A stretch of 64,000 nt of DNA from the NCBI RefSeq assembly GCF_048381675.1, contig NZ_JBLWIS010000013.1, positions 1 to 64,000 of the forward strand, given 5' to 3'. Of the stretch, positions 60,608 through 64,000 are shown one piece after another. This stretch comes from Advenella sp048381675 (GTDB taxonomy: Bacteria > Pseudomonadota > Gammaproteobacteria > Burkholderiales > Burkholderiaceae_B). The position numbers and the translations under genes were made by a program. Below the pieces are notes generated by a model. The model did no database searches and was not told where the DNA came from. It was given only the letters and a program-made list of their open reading frames with translations. Within the stretch, counting starts at the first letter, position 1; the number at the start of each line of letters is the position of its first letter.

Positions 60608-61660
60608 ATGGCAGACAAAACCTTTTTATTACCTGGCATCAAATCTCCAATCATCCAGGCACCTATGGCGGGGGTTTCCACACCGGCCCTGGCTGCCGCG
60701 GTATCCAATGCCGGTGCCTTGGGTTCACTGGGCGTGGCTGCGGTAAGTACGGCAAGCGCCCGCCAGATGATTGAGCAAACCATGGCCTTGACGGATAAAC
60801 CGTTTAACGTGAATGTGTTTTGTCATCAGCGTACCCCGCAAGACCATGAAAAAGAACAGGCCTGGCTGGCATACCTTAAACCGCTGTTTGATGAATTCGG
60901 GGCAACACCGCCAGCACAGTTACATGAGATTTATGACACGTTTGTGGATAACCGGCCCATGCTGGACCTGCTGCTGGCGCTTAAGCCCGCCTTCGTCAGT
61001 TTTCATTTTGGTTTGCCTTCAGGCGCTTATATCCGTGCCCTGAAAGAGGCTGGCATTACCTTGCTTGCCAGTGCCACCACACTGGAAGAGGCCCTGCAAA
61101 TAGAAGCGGCCGGGATCGACTTTATTGTGGCGCAGGGTTATGAGGCGGGTGGGCATCGGGGCGTCTTTGACCCTGACATGGGTGATGCTTGCATGGGGAC
61201 ATTGGCGTTGGTACGCCTGTTGGTTAAACATTGCCGTTTGCCGGTGATTGCCGCCGGGGGAATCATGGATGGCAGCGGCATTAGGGCCGTGCTGAAGCTG
61301 GGGGCGTGTGCCGCCCAGATGGGAACGGCTTTTGTACTTTGCCCCGAGTCATCTGCCAATGCGGCTTACCGTGCCAACCTGAAAAGCGAGCGGGCATTGC
61401 ATACGGCTGTTACAACGGTTATTTCCGGCCGTGCTGCCAGAGGCATCGTTAACCGTATGATGACCAGTCTTGAGGAGGTTGGCGCACCGGCTACGCCGGG
61501 CTATCCGATGACTTATGATGCTGGCAAGGCATTGATTGCCGCAGCCAATGCCAAGGGCGATTTTGAATTTTCCGCCCAGTGGGCAGGGCAAGCCGCTTAC
61601 CTGGCGAGGGAAATGTCGGCCGGGCAACTGGTGAAAACGTTGGTTGAAGAACTGCAGTGA
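60608..61660 (+). CDS. Nitronate monooxygenase-family flavoprotein
   Basis: A 350-residue FMN TIM-barrel enzyme. IIQAPMAGVSTPALAAAVSNAGALGSLG at the N-terminus, GYEAGGHRGVFDP with the catalytic histidine, and PVIAAGGIMDGSGIRAVLKLGACAAQMGTAFVLCPES for FMN binding fit class I nitronate monooxygenases. It may detoxify nitronates such as propionate-3-nitronate. The start ATG at 60608 begins MADKTFLL; the longer frame upstream is not conserved. Confidence 0.9.
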   Translation: MADKTFLLPGIKSPIIQAPMAGVSTPALAAAVSNAGALGSLGVAAVSTASARQMIEQTMALTDKPFNVNVFCHQRTPQDHEKEQAWLAYLKPLFDEFGATPPAQLHEIYDTFVDNRPMLDLLLALKPAFVSFHFGLPSGAYIRALKEAGITLLASATTLEEALQIEAAGIDFIVAQGYEAGGHRGVFDPDMGDACMGTLALVRLLVKHCRLPVIAAGGIMDGSGIRAVLKLGACAAQMGTAFVLCPESSANAAYRANLKSERALHTAVTTVISGRAARGIVNRMMTSLEEVGAPATPGYPMTYDAGKALIAAANAKGDFEFSAQWAGQAAYLAREMSAGQLVKTLVEELQ

Positions 61661-61703
61661 GTGTTGGGGGCAATATCAGGACGGTATTGCTCCCAGTGGT
61701 TTT

Positions 61704-61982
61704 TTAGCGGCGGTTTTGTGATTTGTTATTGTGGGGTGTGGCGGTGCCGTTTGCCGGGCGACCAGGCAGGTGCCTGAAGGTAATGCGGCCTTTGTTCATG
61801 TCGTAAGGCGACATTTCAAGCGACACTTTGTCACCTGCCAGAATACGGATATGGTGTTTGCGCATTTTTCCACCCGTGTAGGCAATAAGCGGGTGGCCGT
61901 TATCCAGAGTGACACGAAAGCGGGAGTCAGGTAGTACTTCGGTTACCATGCCATTCATTTCTATTAATGCTTCTTTGGCCAT
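61704..61982 (-). CDS. infA: Translation initiation factor IF-1, extended
   Basis: An OB-fold initiation factor (MAKEALIEMNGMVTEVLPDS, HIRILAGDKVSLEMSPYDMNKGRITFRH). The 92-residue product has a basic C-terminal tail of about 20 residues beyond the usual 72 (RPANGTATPHNNKSQNRR). CAGGAG precedes the ATG at 61982. It is unlinked to ribosomal protein genes here and is probably the second infA paralogue of such bacteria. Confidence 0.92.
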   Translation of the reverse strand: MAKEALIEMNGMVTEVLPDSRFRVTLDNGHPLIAYTGGKMRKHHIRILAGDKVSLEMSPYDMNKGRITFRHLPGRPANGTATPHNNKSQNRR

Positions 61983-62455
61983 AGATAAATCTCCTGTGTA
62001 ATTGAAAAATAACATGCATAAGCAAGGCTTGGCCGAGGCTTAAGCAAGCGGTATGCGTGGATAAGCGCTGTAGCGCTGCGGGTATCGGGACGTAGCGTTT
62101 TTTCCGCAAGGGGAAAAGATATATAGCGTATAGCCGGTATAGCTGCCTGGGTTAGTTAGCCAGGCACTGAGTAGAATTCTTGAAATATTAAAAGATTAAT
62201 ACTTTAGAATAAGTGGTTAGGTTAAGGATACCCGTTGAGTATTACGCCATCAGTAGCGATGACAATAAATCATTGTAGCACACTTGACGCTGTTTGTTAA
62301 TGAGCTGAAAAGAAAGGGAAATATCAGGTATAAGGGTTGGCAGGCAGCTTGGTTTTGTTTTTTAGTCGTGCCTGGCAAGAAACCGCATGTCTTCGTGGCC
62401 TTAATGAGGAAAAAAATTGAAGACCTGATTTCTTTGCCAGCAGATATTTTCAGCT
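61983..62455. other. Intergenic region between infA and ftsH-type gene
   Basis: A 473-bp stretch without a convincing gene. It contains the infA leader and a 6-bp hairpin GCCTGG/CCAGGC (62145–62165, nine-base loop) with no T-run. I see no tRNA, terminator of ftsH or other feature. Confidence 0.5.
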
Positions 62456-64000
62456 TTAACTTTCCAGTTTGGCCTGGTTGGGCAAGTCTTTCAGGGCAGG
62501 TGCCGGTGGCAGCCCGGTGACATCCAGGATTTCCCTTTCGTCCAGGGTTTCGCGGTCCAGCAGCGCCGTAACCAGGGCATCCAGTTGCTTGCGATGGTCG
62601 CGTAGCAATTGTTTGGCCTTTTCGTGGCTGTCATTGATGATTTTATGTACTTCCTCATCAACCAGGGCGGCCGTCTGTTCGCTGACCGAGTCAAGCTGCC
62701 GCTGCCCGGCACCAAGATATGGATTTTGGCGGGCGGCCAGTTTGACCATGCCCAGTTTCTCACTCATGCCCCAGCGCGTTACCATGTTTTGGGCCAGTTC
62801 GGTGACCTGTTCAATGTCATTTTCCGCTCCGGTGGTTTTGGTGCCGTAAACGATTTCTTCGGCCGCGCGTCCGCCCAGCATGCCAATAATACGCGCCCGC
62901 AAGTAAGCTTCGGGGTAGTTGTAGCGGTCTGCCGGCGGTCGCTGGTAGGTGACGCCCAGGGCCTGCCCACGAGGCACGATGGTCACCCGGTTGACGGGAT
63001 CGGCACCGGGCACAACCAGTCCCAGAATGGCATGCCCGCTTTCATGATAGGCAATTCGTTCACGGTCTGCCGGACTCAGGATAATCGGTCGCTCTGGACC
63101 CAGAATGATTTTTTCAAGGGAGTCGATAAAATCTTTCAGATGAATTTCATTTTGCCCACGCTTGGCCGCCAGTAATGCAGCTTCATTGCTCAGGTTCTTG
63201 AGATCCGCCCCTGACAGGCCCGGTGTGGTGGCGGCCACTTCCATTAAGTCTGCGTCTTGGGCCAGGGGTTTGTCGCGGGTATGGACCTGTAAAATGGCTT
63301 CGCGCCCTACTTTATCGGGCAGGTTCACCACCACCCGGCGGTCAAAGCGGCCGGCCCTTAACAGGGCCTTGTCCAGGATGTCGGGCTGGTTGGTGGCGGC
63401 CAGTACAATCACTTCTTCCTTGCCTGAAAAACCGTCCATTTCCGTTAAGATCTGGTTGAGCGTTTGTTCCTGTTCGCTGGCACCACCCAGCACGGCCTGG
63501 CCGCGGGCACGACCGATAGAGTCGATTTCATCAATGAAAATGATGGAGGGTGCATGTTCACGGGCCTGCTTGAAGAGGTCCCGTACACGCGCGGCACCTA
63601 CGCCCACAATCATTTCAACAAATTCCGAACCGCTCATCGAGAAAAAGGGCACATTGGCTTCGCCGGCAACGGCTTTGGCCAGCAACGTCTTGCCGGTTCC
63701 CGGTGCGCCCACAAGCAAGACTCCCCTTGGCGCCGTAGCACCCAGAGCCGTGTATTTTTTGGGGTTTTTCAGGAAATCAACAATCTCAACCAGTTCGTTT
63801 TCGGCTTCATCAATGCCGGCTACCTCTTCAAAGGTGATCCTTTTTTCCTGTTCGTGATCATAGCGGCGTGCTTTGCTTTTGCCCAGGCCAAACATGCCAC
63901 CGCCCAGTCCGCCGCCGGCCTGAGCCGAGGCACGACGATAAAGCCAGACATAAAACAGGATGATCAGCAGTACCGGTCCAAAGCCAAACAGCAGGTTTGA
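62456..64000 (-). CDS. FtsH-type ATP-dependent zinc metalloprotease (5' end outside window)
   Basis: An inner-membrane AAA+ protease that degrades membrane and regulatory proteins. The visible 514 residues start within the second membrane helix (FGPVLLIILFYVWLYRRASA, then a glycine-rich linker), so the gene runs off the window edge upstream. Motifs: Walker A GAPGTGKT, Walker B IIFIDEID, SRH ATNQPDILDKALLRAGRFDR, protease zinc site AYHESGHAIL. It ends shortly after the coiled coil (GLPPAPALKDLPNQAKLES) without the longer tail of the major FtsH, suggesting a second paralogue. Confidence 0.92.
   Translation of the reverse strand, partial: SNLLFGFGPVLLIILFYVWLYRRASAQAGGGLGGGMFGLGKSKARRYDHEQEKRITFEEVAGIDEAENELVEIVDFLKNPKKYTALGATAPRGVLLVGAPGTGKTLLAKAVAGEANVPFFSMSGSEFVEMIVGVGAARVRDLFKQAREHAPSIIFIDEIDSIGRARGQAVLGGASEQEQTLNQILTEMDGFSGKEEVIVLAATNQPDILDKALLRAGRFDRRVVVNLPDKVGREAILQVHTRDKPLAQDADLMEVAATTPGLSGADLKNLSNEAALLAAKRGQNEIHLKDFIDSLEKIILGPERPIILSPADRERIAYHESGHAILGLVVPGADPVNRVTIVPRGQALGVTYQRPPADRYNYPEAYLRARIIGMLGGRAAEEIVYGTKTTGAENDIEQVTELAQNMVTRWGMSEKLGMVKLAARQNPYLGAGQRQLDSVSEQTAALVDEEVHKIINDSHEKAKQLLRDHRKQLDALVTALLDRETLDEREILDVTGLPPAPALKDLPNQAKLES

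Noticed and set aside
62145..62165. Terminator for the ftsH-type gene
   Set aside because: The hairpin has no T-run on either strand and lies 290 bases past the stop.

Overview
The window looks like chromosomal DNA of a betaproteobacterium of the order Burkholderiales, most likely an Alcaligenaceae-type organism of moderate GC content. This rests on gene content and protein style: liu leucine catabolism with aceK, an argS–SPOR–dsbA block, a stand-alone infA, DUF3482/DUF2868 and DUF1840 genes, and UbiU/UbiV/UbiT. It is an inference, and the genus cannot be fixed from this sequence. I see no rRNA or tRNA gene, CRISPR array, prophage or intact insertion sequence.

Layout. 1–420: a cluster of dispersed inverted repeats. 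0.4–10 kb: leucine/isovalerate catabolism (both methylcrotonyl-CoA carboxylase subunits, a thiolase, isovaleryl-CoA dehydrogenase) with the isocitrate dehydrogenase kinase/phosphatase AceK inside the cluster, a MerR-type regulator and an MBL-fold hydrolase; two near-identical palindromes flank the regulator. 10–16 kb: LysE exporter, cystathionine beta-lyase, DsbA, SPOR protein, ArgS, small lipoprotein. 16.2–20.2 kb: an RHS protein with a Sec signal peptide and a C-terminal DUF2235/Tle1-like hydrolase. 20.9–22.9 kb: leuA behind a clear promoter and an undeclared 36-codon leucine-rich leader peptide, so an attenuation-controlled gene. 22.9–28.2 kb: rpoN away from its usual lpt neighbours, Bfd and bacterioferritin, RF3.

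28.4–36 kb is an anaerobic block: a CRP/FNR-family regulator without N-terminal cluster cysteines, a polytopic membrane protein, a DUF2249 protein, the O2-independent ubiquinone genes ubiU-ubiV-ubiT, and a convergent class III ribonucleotide reductase operon. In that operon the glycyl-radical segment of NrdD is a separate 59-residue gene between nrdD and nrdG. FNR/DNR-type boxes precede DUF2249, ubiU and nrdD, and two NrdR boxes exactly 31 bp apart precede nrdD.

36–43 kb: a second LysE exporter, LemA plus two TPM-domain proteins, a DUF3482 GTPase with its DUF2868 partner, and small membrane proteins. 43–53.5 kb: two ABC importers (an iron/phosphonate-type system and a basic amino acid system with a terminator-like hairpin after its binding protein), a LysO exporter, an acetyltransferase and a TauE exporter. 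53.5–53.7 kb: two long hairpins sharing a 36-nt core but with unrelated self-complementary arms. 53.8–64 kb: DUF3025, CreA, an MFS transporter, Hsp15, gamma-glutamyltransferase, a coiled-coil lipoprotein, an SDR, a nitronate monooxygenase-type flavoprotein, IF-1 and an FtsH paralogue cut by the window end.
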